Of a DNA stretch of 64,000 nucleotides, positions 36,292 to 45,849 are shown in pieces (within the stretch, counting starts at the first letter, position 1; every line of letters starts with the position of its first letter). The notes below the pieces were generated by a model. It was given only the letters and a program-made list of their open reading frames with translations. It was not told where the DNA came from and did no database searches. Source of the stretch: CAVYVZ01 sp963772065 (lineage in GTDB: Bacteria; Acidobacteriota; Vicinamibacteria; Vicinamibacterales; UBA2999); NCBI GenBank assembly GCA_963772065.1, contig CAVYVZ010000010.1, positions 124,001-188,000 of the forward strand, written 5' to 3'. The translations under genes were made by a program, and so were the position numbers.

Positions 36292-38019
36292 CTACTGCCG
36301 AGCGCCAACGGTGCGCCCCGCAGCCGTACTCGCTCGCTTGCGCGCATCCTCGGCCTCTTCGGCGCGACCGGTCTCGTCGAACCAGCGTGCCGCATTGAGG
36401 AACTGTTCCCGCGCGAGGTCGGGCTTGGGCGGACTGAGATGCAGGTACGCTTCACCGAGCTTCAGGTATAAACCTGGCGACCGGCTGAACGAGCGATCCT
36501 GATTCAGGATTCGCTCCTCCGCATCGAGCGCCAGCCGCCACTGAAACGACGCGGTGCGTGGATCGGTTTCCGGGCCCCACCGGCCGAGCCGTTCGAAGAT
36601 CGTGCCGAGCACGAGGTGCATGCGCAGCGCATTCGGCCAGTCACGCCGTGCGCGGAGCGCTGACTTGGTTGCGAAGATGTCTTCGAGCAGGAGGTTCAGC
36701 ACGCGCTGGCGCGGATCGAGCTCGGGATGGTCCTGCAGCAGCATTGCCGCGTACACGGCGGCTTCGCCGTTCCCGCGATCGAGCGCCCAGGCCGCGCCGT
36801 ATCGCGCGATGGCCTGCTGGTGCTTGCCGAGGCGATTGTTGACATCGCCGATGTGTTTGAGGAGCGCCGACAGTTCCGTGGCGTGATTGTCGGTCCACGT
36901 CGGAAACAGATTTTCGCCCTGGACGGCCAGCGCAATCACCGGCAAGTCGGGGTCCAGCACGGCGCGCTGGATCTCTCCCGCGTATGCCCGAACGCGATAC
37001 GAGTCGGAGATGCTCTTGAGGAACGGCACTTCCTCCCGAGCGAACCCTTCGGGCTCGATTGACATCCCGACATACGCGCGCATCAAGACACGGAGCAGGC
37101 GCTCGGCGGCCGCGTCGCCACCGACGCGCAACGCCGCGCGCATCACCGCGGCGCCGGCCGCCGGCTGTCTCTGCGAGATCAGCACGTTTCCAAGCGTCTC
37201 CGCTTTCGCGACATCGAGCGGCTTCTCCGATACGAGAAGCTGTGTTGCCGCCTCACGCGGCGGCGCAAACGTGGGTTGCGCCTTCACCGCGCCCAGATAG
37301 CGCTCGAAGGCATCGGTTCGGCGCCCGGTGAGCTCGAGGGCGCGACCGAGGTTGTACTCGTAGAGGAATCGCCGCTCCGGCTCGGCGGCCAGATCGAGCT
37401 GCTGGAGCGTGTTCACGGCATCGGAGTACTGTCCCTGGCGGAGCAACAAGTTGCCAAGGTTGTTTCGCGCGAGCTGCCGCTGCGGCGGCGTCCCCACCTC
37501 GAGCGCGGACTTGTACAACTCGGTGGCCTTGGCGGCTCGCTCGGCGTTGGCCGGTTCTGCGCTGCCGGCGGTCTGCGACCACGATTCGAGCATCTGGGCG
37601 TACGCGATGCTCACCTTGGCTCGCGTCGAGGGATCGGCGGGTGGGACATCCCGGAGCGCTGCCTCGTACGTCTGAGCGGCTTCCTTGTATCCACCCTGCG
37701 GTTTCGCAACATCCGCCGGCTGAACCCGCTCACTGGCCCTCGACGCCGCTGCCGCGCGCTGCTTCGCTTCGTCTTCTTCAGGTGGAACGGTTGTTTTGGC
37801 TGGTTGGGCGGTCTTCGCCGGTTGGGCCGTCTTCACCGGTTGGGTGGTCTTCGCCGGTTGGGCGGGCTTCTCTGGCTGTGTGGTCTTTTCCGTCTGGATC
37901 CGGGTTCTCGCTCCGGTCTGCGGGGCCGCCGCAGTCTGAGCGCCGGCGGCCATGCCCGCCGCAATACCCCACGCGACGGCGCAGCACACGAGCGTCGGGA
38001 CGTGAGCGTGTGTCTTCAT
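36292..38019 (-). CDS. secreted TPR-repeat protein
   Basis: The 575-residue protein has a signal peptide (to about MAAGAQT). A low-complexity Lys/Pro/Thr/Gln region follows, with AQPAKT-like hexapeptide repeats (about 50-75). The remainder is helical TPR-like repeats, such as LARNNLGNLLLRQGQYSDAVNTLQQL and NNRLGKHQQAIARYGAAWALDRG. The start at 38019 has GGTGAGAG upstream. It is separated by 4 bp from the lipoprotein gene and probably cotranscribed. TPR proteins of this kind scaffold periplasmic complexes; the partner here is unknown. Confidence 0.75.
   Translation of the reverse strand: MKTHAHVPTLVCCAVAWGIAAGMAAGAQTAAAPQTGARTRIQTEKTTQPEKPAQPAKTTQPVKTAQPAKTAQPAKTTVPPEEDEAKQRAAAASRASERVQPADVAKPQGGYKEAAQTYEAALRDVPPADPSTRAKVSIAYAQMLESWSQTAGSAEPANAERAAKATELYKSALEVGTPPQRQLARNNLGNLLLRQGQYSDAVNTLQQLDLAAEPERRFLYEYNLGRALELTGRRTDAFERYLGAVKAQPTFAPPREAATQLLVSEKPLDVAKAETLGNVLISQRQPAAGAAVMRAALRVGGDAAAERLLRVLMRAYVGMSIEPEGFAREEVPFLKSISDSYRVRAYAGEIQRAVLDPDLPVIALAVQGENLFPTWTDNHATELSALLKHIGDVNNRLGKHQQAIARYGAAWALDRGNGEAAVYAAMLLQDHPELDPRQRVLNLLLEDIFATKSALRARRDWPNALRMHLVLGTIFERLGRWGPETDPRTASFQWRLALDAEERILNQDRSFSRSPGLYLKLGEAYLHLSPPKPDLAREQFLNAARWFDETGRAEEAEDARKRASTAAGRTVGARQ
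37802..37873. repeat. 18-bp coding minisatellite, four units
   Basis: GGTTGGGCGGTCTTCGCC and three near copies lie head to tail inside the TPR gene. They encode the AKTAQP hexapeptide repeat in its linker. Copy number may vary between strains. Confidence 0.7.
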
Positions 38020-38023
38020 GCTC

Positions 38024-38890
38024 TCACCTCGGTGGCGCGACGGATGGAATGCCCGCATCTCCGGTCGGAGACAGCAACGAAGCCGCGAGAGGTTCGAAGC
38101 GCGTGAGGAACACGGCGATCGGCTGCGAGCTCAAGATGTCGCCGAGCCGGGCGTTGGCCGATTCGCTGACGCCTCCGAGTTCGAACTGCTGAAGCTGCAC
38201 CTCGAGCCCCGACGCTGGAGGCGGCGCGGGGTACGCGAGCTTCGATCCCACGCCGGTGCACGTGACGGTGGCGAGGCCGCCGGCGGTGCGATAGTGCAGC
38301 TTGAACTCCGACAGTCCCAGCTGCCAATGGCGCGCCCAATCCAGGGCAAGCACGGCGCGGGGAGTGGACGGATTCGCCAAGCGGACATCGCGCACGACTG
38401 GCACCTTGTGAAGTGCCTTGAACAGCGCCTCGTCCTGAGCAGCAAGGATCTGTTCACCGATCTTCTTCTTGATCGACGGAGGAATATCATCCCGTCCCGG
38501 GAGCCCCGTTCGCTCCAGCTCCGCAGCGTTCACCCACACGACTTGCTGAATCGGAGCGGGCTGCTGCCCGGCCGCCGACTGAATCGCAATGATGATCAGC
38601 CAGTCAGGTGGCGAGAATTTCAACGACGCCGCCAGACGTGGAAACTCACTCGCGGCGCCGGCGCGCTGATAATTCCAGTACGGATACTTCGCCTTCAGCT
38701 CGCCGATGAGCCAATCGGCCATCTGGTCCTGCGTCGCCGCGAGCGCCGGTCCGAAGCGCTGCGCCACCGAGCTTTCAGCGAATTGGAACGAAACGAAGAC
38801 GACCTCCTCGGCCTCGAGGCGTGTCGCACCGCACGAGAGCACGGCGAGGACGGCGGAGATCGCAACGGCCATTCGATCAGGGCGGGACAT
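38024..38890 (-). CDS. putative lipoprotein of unknown function
   Basis: The 288-residue protein starts at 38890 and has a lipobox-like VLSCGA, with Cys at residue 20. The mature part has strands and helices without a known motif: a DQMADWLIGELKAKYPYW segment, an acidic-basic middle, and an ending of ILSSQPIAVFLTRFEPLAASLL. It overlaps the preceding membrane-protein gene by 14 bp and precedes the TPR gene by 4 bp. The cluster suggests an envelope role. Function unknown. Confidence 0.6.
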   Translation of the reverse strand: MSRPDRMAVAISAVLAVLSCGATRLEAEEVVFVSFQFAESSVAQRFGPALAATQDQMADWLIGELKAKYPYWNYQRAGAASEFPRLAASLKFSPPDWLIIIAIQSAAGQQPAPIQQVVWVNAAELERTGLPGRDDIPPSIKKKIGEQILAAQDEALFKALHKVPVVRDVRLANPSTPRAVLALDWARHWQLGLSEFKLHYRTAGGLATVTCTGVGSKLAYPAPPPASGLEVQLQQFELGGVSESANARLGDILSSQPIAVFLTRFEPLAASLLSPTGDAGIPSVAPPR

Positions 38891-39824
38891 CGAGTGCCTC
38901 CACTTGCGGAAATTCCTGCGGTCGCCCCGGGCGTCTGGCGTGAATGCCCGTGCGCTTGACGTACTCGCTACCATCTTCGTTCAGCAGCTTTACTTCGAGC
39001 ACCGTCCCGTGCGTCAGGGGAAGATCAATGGCGCGGGGCGACTCCCATTTCGCCAGCAGCGCGCGCCCTTCGTTCGTCGACCGCCATTCCTCCACGAGCC
39101 GCGCCGGCACCTGAACGTCGTCCTCGCAGCCAATCCAGACGGAGTGTCCGTCGAAGGGGCGACGACGGGTCTGGCCACCGGCGGTGACGACGAGGGTAAG
39201 GCCTTGCGCAAATGCCATGAGCTTGCTCGTTGGCTGCAGCAGCACGACCGGGTTCGATAGAAGTAACGACGTCGGAACGTCAACCGAACTGCGCCTCCAG
39301 GGCCGCACCGGCACGAGCAGGCTGGGATAGCCACCCACCTTCACCCGAATCTGCGTGGGACCCCACAGCGTGGTGAAGCGCACGTCGCGGACGCGCCCGA
39401 AGGGCGGCAGTCGATCGGCAGTCTGAGGGGCTGTCGGGTTGTAGTCGAACCACAATACCCGCTCGGACGAATCGCCGATCGAGCGGACTTCAGTCGTCCC
39501 GAGGAAACTTGGAACGACCACCAGGACGATCGCGACGAGAAGGTAGCGTCCCCAATTCAGGCGTTGGAAGACGGCCCGATCGAGACGCGCTTGCAAATCC
39601 TTCACGCGCTCTTCGCGCAACAGCTTGGAGACAACGCTGATCCACGTGAACAGGCCGCTCAGCGCGAGGAGCGCGCTGAATTCGGCGAACCAGTCGGTGA
39701 ACGTGAGCAGCCAGGCGCTGATCGCCACGCCGACCAAGATGAGGACGATCAGGTTCGGTACGAACGCATCCCGCGCAGGAGGAGTGGACGCGGAAGACAC
39801 CACGGGAGGGGTGATTTCGATCAT
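38877..39824 (-). CDS. membrane protein of unknown function
   Basis: The 315-residue protein has two hydrophobic segments near residues 23-62 (NLIVLILVGVAISAWLLTF and FSALLALSGLFTWISVV) and a third near 92-108 (YLLVAIVLVVVPSFLG). A beta-rich outer domain of about 200 residues follows, with TLWGPTQIRVKVGGYPSLLVPV. No catalytic motif is visible. It is the first gene after the FHA/SEDS operon and overlaps the lipoprotein gene. It may connect that signalling cluster to the outer envelope, which is inference. Confidence 0.6.
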   Translation of the reverse strand: MIEITPPVVSSASTPPARDAFVPNLIVLILVGVAISAWLLTFTDWFAEFSALLALSGLFTWISVVSKLLREERVKDLQARLDRAVFQRLNWGRYLLVAIVLVVVPSFLGTTEVRSIGDSSERVLWFDYNPTAPQTADRLPPFGRVRDVRFTTLWGPTQIRVKVGGYPSLLVPVRPWRRSSVDVPTSLLLSNPVVLLQPTSKLMAFAQGLTLVVTAGGQTRRRPFDGHSVWIGCEDDVQVPARLVEEWRSTNEGRALLAKWESPRAIDLPLTHGTVLEVKLLNEDGSEYVKRTGIHARRPGRPQEFPQVEALDVPP

Positions 39825-39937
39825 CGCCCTGAAAATGAAGCTGCACCGGCCGGTAGCGCCTCATCTTCAGAGGTCAGGCAACACGTGTCAAGAGTTCAAA
39901 GGTACTGGGTTGCGGGACCGTGCAGCCGTTGGAGAGC

Positions 39938-39960
39938 GCTCCGGCTGAGGTCGCCGGAGC
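39938..39960 (-). terminator. hairpin after the FHA gene
   Basis: GCTCCGGC (39938-39945) and GCCGGAGC (39953-39960) form an exact 8-bp stem with a 7-nt loop, 11 bp downstream of the stop of the minus-strand FHA gene. There is no T-tract. It probably marks the end of the 48.4-40 kb signalling operon. Confidence 0.5.
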
Positions 39961-39970
39961 GGTCCCGTCC

Positions 39971-40804
39971 TCAGGAAACCTCGCCGATCGCCACGCGCAG
40001 ACGTGCCTCGCCCAATACGATCTCGTCGCCCGACTGGAGACGGACGCCTCGCGATCCGGGCGGCACGGCGATCGTCCTTCCGCTCCGCAGCACGCCGGTG
40101 CCCTGCTCGCTGCGATCGTCGTAGAGGCGGAACTCGCGCACGTCGGCGGCGTAGCGAATGTGGGCGTGACGCCGCGACACGCTCCGGTTCGGGGGCGCAT
40201 CGGTGTCCGCAAAGGCGACGTGGTTGGTTCGAAGCAGACGGCGCCGCTGGTCGCGCACCTCGGCGCAGCGGCCGAGATCGATGCGCGCCATCGCAAACGA
40301 GTATTGCGACTGCTCCGCCGTGCCGGCGACGACGACCAGCCTGAGGCGGCCGATCGCAGGCCGAGCCGGTTCGGGCGCAGGGGCGGTGACCGCCACGCGA
40401 TCGAAGTCCACGTGATACTCGCGAGATGGCCACTCGGGCTTTGCCTCGCTGACGTACACCACCTTCACGACAACCGGGGCAGCCGCGCAACCAGCCGACT
40501 CCAGGCATTCGGCGATGCGCTCCTGCAGCGTCGGCTCGCCGTCGAACACGGCTTCGAGCCGCGCGCGCGCCTCGCGCGTGGGCGCCACCACGGAGACTTT
40601 GATCCGGTTGAACGGAAAGACGTGCGTGTCCCGGCCGGCCGGCTGCACCTCCTCCTCGACGGCGTCGACGAGGGCATGCATGATCTCCAGCGGTTCGCGC
40701 CCATCCGGCTTCAGGACGTGCTGCGCGGCGCGGTCGACGGTGCGAGCGATCCGGGATTCGAGCTTCCGAGCCTTTCCGAGTATGTCCACGGCGTTCACCT
40801 TCAC
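39971..40804 (-). CDS. FHA-domain protein with FhaA-like N-terminal domain
   Basis: The 277-residue protein starts with GTG at 40804, overlapping the SEDS-PBP stop (GTGA). Residues 5 to about 130 resemble the DUF3662/FhaA N-terminal domain (ILGKARKLESRIARTVDRAAQ ... IKVSVVAPT). The FHA domain is at the C-terminus and keeps SVSRRHAHIRY, with Ser and His for phosphothreonine binding, and LYDDRSEQGTGV in place of the usual NGT. In actinobacteria FhaA recruits phosphorylated MviN/PknB partners at the growing septum; a similar role is inferred from its position after the SEDS-PBP gene. Confidence 0.82.
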   Translation of the reverse strand: MKVNAVDILGKARKLESRIARTVDRAAQHVLKPDGREPLEIMHALVDAVEEEVQPAGRDTHVFPFNRIKVSVVAPTREARARLEAVFDGEPTLQERIAECLESAGCAAAPVVVKVVYVSEAKPEWPSREYHVDFDRVAVTAPAPEPARPAIGRLRLVVVAGTAEQSQYSFAMARIDLGRCAEVRDQRRRLLRTNHVAFADTDAPPNRSVSRRHAHIRYAADVREFRLYDDRSEQGTGVLRSGRTIAVPPGSRGVRLQSGDEIVLGEARLRVAIGEVS

Positions 40805-43800
40805 CTGACCAGACCGGCCGCCGCCGCGGCCGAAACGATCTCGCCTGCCACGGGTGCGGCCGCCAGGCTTCCGTAGCCGGCGTTTTCGATGATCACCGCA
40901 AACGCCACGCGCTTCGTCGCGCGTCCGTACGGCGCGAACCCGATGAACCACGAGTGCGAGGCGGCGCCCGCCACTTCAGCGGTTCCCGTCTTGCCTGCCA
41001 TCCGCCACGGATGATTCCGCAGGCTGCGTCCGGTGCCGCTCACGACCGCCTCGCGCATGTAGCGGGCGAGCATGCGCGCGGCGTGAGGGCGCAAGAGAAG
41101 GTCGGGGCGCGCCGCGGGACGACCTCCGGTCTCCAGCCGCGTCTGCCGCAGCACGCCGTCGCTGGCAATCGCCGCCGCCACGCGCGCCATCCGCAGCGGC
41201 GTTACGAGGACGTCGCCCTGACCGTACCCGGCCTGCGGAAGCGTGGCGCCAAGCCGCGACGTCGCAGGCGTCAGCGAGATACCGAGCATCGACGCCGTAT
41301 CGACGAGCGCGTCCGGCCCAAGGTCGAGCGCGAGCTGGCCGAAGTACGCGTTGCACGAGTGGACAATCGCATCGCGCATGTCAATCGTGCCGTGGGGCCT
41401 GGTCTCGAGGACGTCGTCGCGAACGAGCCCGTTCCCGGGGATCCGCGCGCCGACGCGATGGTCCGGGAGCCGTGTGCATGTGAAGCTCGTGCGGCTGAGT
41501 GACACGTCGCGGCGGAGCGCAGCGGCGGCCGTCACGAGCTTGAACGTCGAGCCGGGAGGATAGAGCCCGTACCTGGCCCGGTCGAGCAGACCCTCGGGCA
41601 TTGCGTCGGACGCGTTGAGCGGATCACCGCCGGGAACACGCTCGAGCTCGGGCCATGGATGGCTGACGACGGCCAGCACCTCGCCGGTGTCGGGATCGAG
41701 GACGACCGCAGCGGCCTTTCCCGTTCTCGACAGCCGCCGCGCGTAGTTCGACAGGATCGTCGCAACGTGGAATTGAAGGCGCGCATCGACGGTCAGGCGA
41801 ACATCGCGGTCCCGTTCGATCAGCGTTCGAAGGCTCTCATGCTCGGGGTCGTGACGATGGCGCAACGCGGGGACGAGCTCTCGATGCTCTCGAAAGCCGC
41901 GCAGACGGTCTTGCGCGTCTCGCTCGAGGTACGACGTGTTCGTCGCGCTCCAGTTCAGGTGCGTCGCGGCGTCACCCAGCAGGTGGAACGCGGGGCCGCC
42001 GAGCGGATAGCAGCGTTCGATCGGCGCGTCGCAGGTCGCACTCGCCGGAATGCCGAGCCGCCGGTATCCGTCGCGCGCGCGCTGCGCAACGCGCGCGTCT
42101 CCCGTCGCAAGCGCGAGACCGGTGCGGTCGTACAGGCTGCCGCGCGGGATCTCGTCGATCAGGTCCAGCACGCGCGGGTTGTACTGATAGCGGCCGACGC
42201 CGTCGGCCTGAATGCCGAAGTGAGGTTTCGACGCGTACCCGTTCGCGTTCACGAGCTGCACGTTCAGGAGTACGGCGGCGATCGCCACCGCACTGACGCC
42301 GAGTGCGACGCCGAGGTACTTCACGGGCGTTCTGAACGGTTCGGCCGTTCTCGTCGTTCCGCGGTTCGCGTGAATCGCCGTGAGAATGCCGAGCGCGGCG
42401 AAGTTCGCGGTCATGGCGGAGCCGCCGTAGCTCAGAAACGGCGTCACGACACCCGTGAGCGGGATGAGGCCGAGTATGCCGGCGCTCATGACCAGCGCGG
42501 GCAATATCAGGAACAACGTAACCGCCGTCGCAAGAAAGAACCCGTAGTCGGTGGACGCGGCGCACGCGATGCGCAGCCCGCGCCAGGCGATCGCGCAGTA
42601 CGCGGCCGCAACGAACGCGAGACCGACGAGCCCCAGTTCCTCACCCACCGCGGCGAGCACCAGGTCGGTGTGGCCAGCCGGCAGATACCGCGTGTCGCCA
42701 AGGCCCATTCCGGTGCCGAAGAAGCCGCCGGTCGCCAGGGCCCAGACCGCGTGCGCAATCTGATCGCCGCCCCGAACCGCGTTGTGCCATGGCGACTGCC
42801 ACATCTCGACGCGGGCGGCGAGTGTCGCCGAGATGTTCAGGCGATAGCCGGCGTAGATCCCGGCCGCCAGGAGTGCGAAGCCTCCAATGGCCACCGGAAC
42901 CCGGCCGGTGGCGACGGCATACAGCACGAGGAAGACGCATGCGACGAAGAGTGCCGGGCCCAAATCCTTCTGAAGGAAAAAGAACATGAGCGCGGCGGCC
43001 ACGCCCGCGAGCACCGGGGCCGCGTACGTGGCCCGCGGCGTATGGCGCAGCAGCTCCCAGCGGCGAGCGAAGTACCCGGCGAGAAACAGCGCCAGCAGCA
43101 AGCGGATCGCCTCGATGGGCTGAACCGGCCCAAGATTGACCTTGGCGCCGCTCCGCCCAGGCCCGTCCCCGAACACGATGAGGAGCACCGACAGCAACAG
43201 CGCGCCGAGCAATGGGACATAGCTGAGCCTGACGAACGCGGTCTTTCGGAAGTCGACGAGCGAGAGGGCGCCCATCACTCCCAGTCCCATCAGCACACCG
43301 ACGGTGTAGCGAACGAAGAGCAGCGAATCGCGGAGCGGATCCGCGCGACTCAGGAGCGCGGCAAAGCCGAGCCCGGCGAGGAGATGCGCCGCCGCGAGGA
43401 GCACCCGATCTCCCTCGATCGCTCGCGCGCGCCAGAGGATGACAATCGCGTGAAAGGCGAACACGCACGCCAATCCCCAGATGAGCACCGAGCGCCGGAA
43501 CTCCTCGGGCGTCCGCACGATGAACGCCGGCTTGATGGCGGCGAGATCGCGCGCGGCCAGCACTTTTGCGCCGAGCAGCGTGGCGACGTTCGGGACGCTA
43601 TCTCCAGCACTGCGCCGATCGGCGAGAAACCCGAACAGCGCGCGCGCGGCGAGGCGACGGTCTGGAACACTTGCCGCCGGCAGCCCTCCGAGCGCTGCCT
43701 CGATCGCGCGAGGGTCGGCTACCGTGCGCAGGTTCACGGCTCTGGGCGCTTCGACCGACAACGCACCGCGTCGGCCGAGGCCCGCGTAGGTCATGCCGAT

Positions 43801-43920
43801 CGCCAGCACGCCAATCAGCGTCGTCGAGAGCAGCAGCAGATCGGTGACGTCGAGCTGACGGGCGGCGATCGTGGTCTGCCGGTTGTCGCGCTGCTGCGCG
43901 TGCGTGTACGTGACGCTCAC
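40801..43920 (-). CDS. SEDS glycosyltransferase fused to class B penicillin-binding protein
   Basis: One 1039-residue polypeptide carries both peptidoglycan activities. Residues 1 to about 540 are a multi-helix FtsW/RodA domain. Its signature is LPAGHTDLVLAAVGEELG, with the catalytic-type Asp at 419, and PLTGVVTPFLSYGGSAM. A further membrane helix at about 520-535 leads to a transpeptidase with Ser791-Thr-Phe-Lys794, SCN at 855 and KTG at 977, all catalytic motifs intact. SEDS and bPBP are normally separate partners (RodA/PbpA, FtsW/FtsI). An outer insertion after the first helix (about 55-130) is unusual. It starts 4 nt inside the kinase gene end. Confidence 0.93.
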   Translation of the reverse strand: MSVTYTHAQQRDNRQTTIAARQLDVTDLLLLSTTLIGVLAIGMTYAGLGRRGALSVEAPRAVNLRTVADPRAIEAALGGLPAASVPDRRLAARALFGFLADRRSAGDSVPNVATLLGAKVLAARDLAAIKPAFIVRTPEEFRRSVLIWGLACVFAFHAIVILWRARAIEGDRVLLAAAHLLAGLGFAALLSRADPLRDSLLFVRYTVGVLMGLGVMGALSLVDFRKTAFVRLSYVPLLGALLLSVLLIVFGDGPGRSGAKVNLGPVQPIEAIRLLLALFLAGYFARRWELLRHTPRATYAAPVLAGVAAALMFFFLQKDLGPALFVACVFLVLYAVATGRVPVAIGGFALLAAGIYAGYRLNISATLAARVEMWQSPWHNAVRGGDQIAHAVWALATGGFFGTGMGLGDTRYLPAGHTDLVLAAVGEELGLVGLAFVAAAYCAIAWRGLRIACAASTDYGFFLATAVTLFLILPALVMSAGILGLIPLTGVVTPFLSYGGSAMTANFAALGILTAIHANRGTTRTAEPFRTPVKYLGVALGVSAVAIAAVLLNVQLVNANGYASKPHFGIQADGVGRYQYNPRVLDLIDEIPRGSLYDRTGLALATGDARVAQRARDGYRRLGIPASATCDAPIERCYPLGGPAFHLLGDAATHLNWSATNTSYLERDAQDRLRGFREHRELVPALRHRHDPEHESLRTLIERDRDVRLTVDARLQFHVATILSNYARRLSRTGKAAAVVLDPDTGEVLAVVSHPWPELERVPGGDPLNASDAMPEGLLDRARYGLYPPGSTFKLVTAAAALRRDVSLSRTSFTCTRLPDHRVGARIPGNGLVRDDVLETRPHGTIDMRDAIVHSCNAYFGQLALDLGPDALVDTASMLGISLTPATSRLGATLPQAGYGQGDVLVTPLRMARVAAAIASDGVLRQTRLETGGRPAARPDLLLRPHAARMLARYMREAVVSGTGRSLRNHPWRMAGKTGTAEVAGAASHSWFIGFAPYGRATKRVAFAVIIENAGYGSLAAAPVAGEIVSAAAAAGLVR

Positions 43921-45849
43921 GGCTGGACCAGATCCGTTTCGATGACGACGGCCGGCTGCGTGAGCTCGTCGAGCCGCTGCCGCGCGCGTTCGAGCGCGCG
44001 CTGCGTCGTTCGGATGTTCCGCGTGGTGTCGCCGAAGCCGGTGATCTTCGAATACTGCGTGAGCGCCTGCTGATACGCGACGATCGCGCGTTCCAGATAC
44101 CCTTGCTCCTGAGGCATCCCGGCGAGCTGCCGCGCGCTGCGCGCAAGGGTCTCGGCACGCTCACGGTAGCCGTCGGCGAGCTGCGCGGTCTCGCGATCGC
44201 CAGGCTTGTGTCCGAGGCGTTCGGCCTGGCTGAGCGCATCGGCGCCGCGATCGACGTCCGCCAGGCCCGTGATGAACGTGCGCGCCAGACCCAGAAAGGG
44301 ATCGGGCCAGTCGGACCGCAGCTGAGCGGCCTCGCGAAACGCCGCCACCGCCTCGGAGAACTGATGCTGCGCCTCCCCCAACTGCTTCTCCTCTTTCCGC
44401 GCGCTCCCGTTGATGCGGTGGAGGTGGCCGTCACAGTAGCGAAGCGACGCGCGCAGATGCCGCTGGCCCGAGATCGTCACGGCGCGGGCAAGGGCATTGC
44501 GCGCCAGCGTCCACTCCGGCTCCCAGACGGTCGATACCCCGGCGCGGTACTTGGCGATTACGCGGTCGGTCAGCATCGTGGTGTGCGCGAGCAGCGAGCG
44601 TTCGAGGCCAATCGTGGCGATACCGATGCTTCGTTCGGATAGCGCCTGATATGAGTTCCACGCCTGCGGAAGATCGCCGAGCTCGCCGATTCGGCACGGC
44701 CTCGGCCATTCGGCTCGCAGACACCGCAACGGTGATCTCGCGCAGGGCGATGATGATGGCGACGATGGCCAGTGCCGTGCGAAGCATCTTGCGGAACCCG
44801 CGCGTCCGCGTTTTGCGCTTTGCCGATGACGGAAGCGGGGGCGGCACAACCGGCGGCAACGGCGGCGGCACGACGGCGGTCTTCGTCCGCCGCGTCGCCT
44901 CGTCCACGTTCGCGGCATGTCGATCGTCGGCCGGACGCGTTCGTCGCGTCGCCGGTTCATCGGCGGCACGCGAGGGCCAACCCTCTTGTTCCGCGTGCGT
45001 CGTGGTGCCGGCCTGGAATCGCTCGAGGTCTTCACGAATGGCCTGGGCGCTGTCGTAGCGGTCGGCAGGACCTGGTCCGAGAAGCTTCGTCAGAACAGCC
45101 TGCAGGCCGACCGGACATCGGCCGTCGAGATTGGGCGGCGGACGCCGCGAGAGAATCAGCTGCTCCAATCGGCGGGTAGTGGCCGCGCGAAACGGCGGCT
45201 CGCCGCTCACCATTTCGTAGAGCATCACGCCAAGCGCCCAGAAGCCATCGGTGGCGTCCATCTCGCCTCCCGACTCGAGGCGCTCGGGCGACAGATAGGC
45301 CACGCTCCCGAAATCGTTGACGGTCACCTTCCTGCTGAGCGACAGCGCTTTGGCGATGCCGAAGTCGAGGACCTTCACGCGTCCGTCGGACGTGATGCGC
45401 ACGTTCGCGGGCGTGAGGTCGCCGTGGAGCAGATGGCGAATCTCCCGGCCTTCCGATACCCAGGTGAAGCGCCGGGCATCCTCGAGGAACCGGCACAGTT
45501 CCAGCGCGATCGTCACCGCGCGGTCCGGCACCAGCGGCCCGCGTCGAATCACGTCGGAGAGGTTCTCGCCGTCGACATACTCCATCGCGACATAGAGATA
45601 ACCGGCCGACGCGCCGCGCTCGTACAGCTCGGGCACAAAGGCGCTCACCCGGCAGAACTGTTCCTGCAGCTCCGCGCCACGCTTCTCGGCGCTCAAGACG
45701 TCGGGTGCCTCGCGCGCGGACACGAGCCTCAGCGCGACGCGGCGGTCCGTGCGCGTGTCGGTTGCCAGCATGACCGACGCCATGCCGCCGCGTCCGATCT
45801 CCTCGTGGATCTCGTACGGACCGAGCCGGTTGAACACTGCCGTCATCAT
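43917..45849 (-). CDS. Ser/Thr protein kinase-like protein with TPR tail, interrupted by a +1 frameshift
   Basis: Residues 12-270 are a Hanks-type kinase fold with a glycine loop GRGGMAS. Key residues deviate: the VAIK lysine is Arg41 (VALRLV), and the catalytic loop reads HGDLTPAN at 142-149 instead of HRDLKPxN. The Asp, Asn and the DFG at 162-164 remain. A Pro-rich linker and one membrane helix (LRTALAIVAIIIALREI) follow. The frame shifts near 44690: removing one base joins MAEAVP to IGELGDLPQAWNSYQAL and about 250 residues of TPR-like helices. The total is about 643 residues. The start ATGATG overlaps the phosphatase stop. Its activity is uncertain. Confidence 0.78.

Noticed and set aside
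41659..44073. 804-codon open frame opposite the SEDS-PBP fusion
   Set aside because: Arg/Glu/Gln-rich antisense translation without domains; the minus strand holds complete catalytic motifs.
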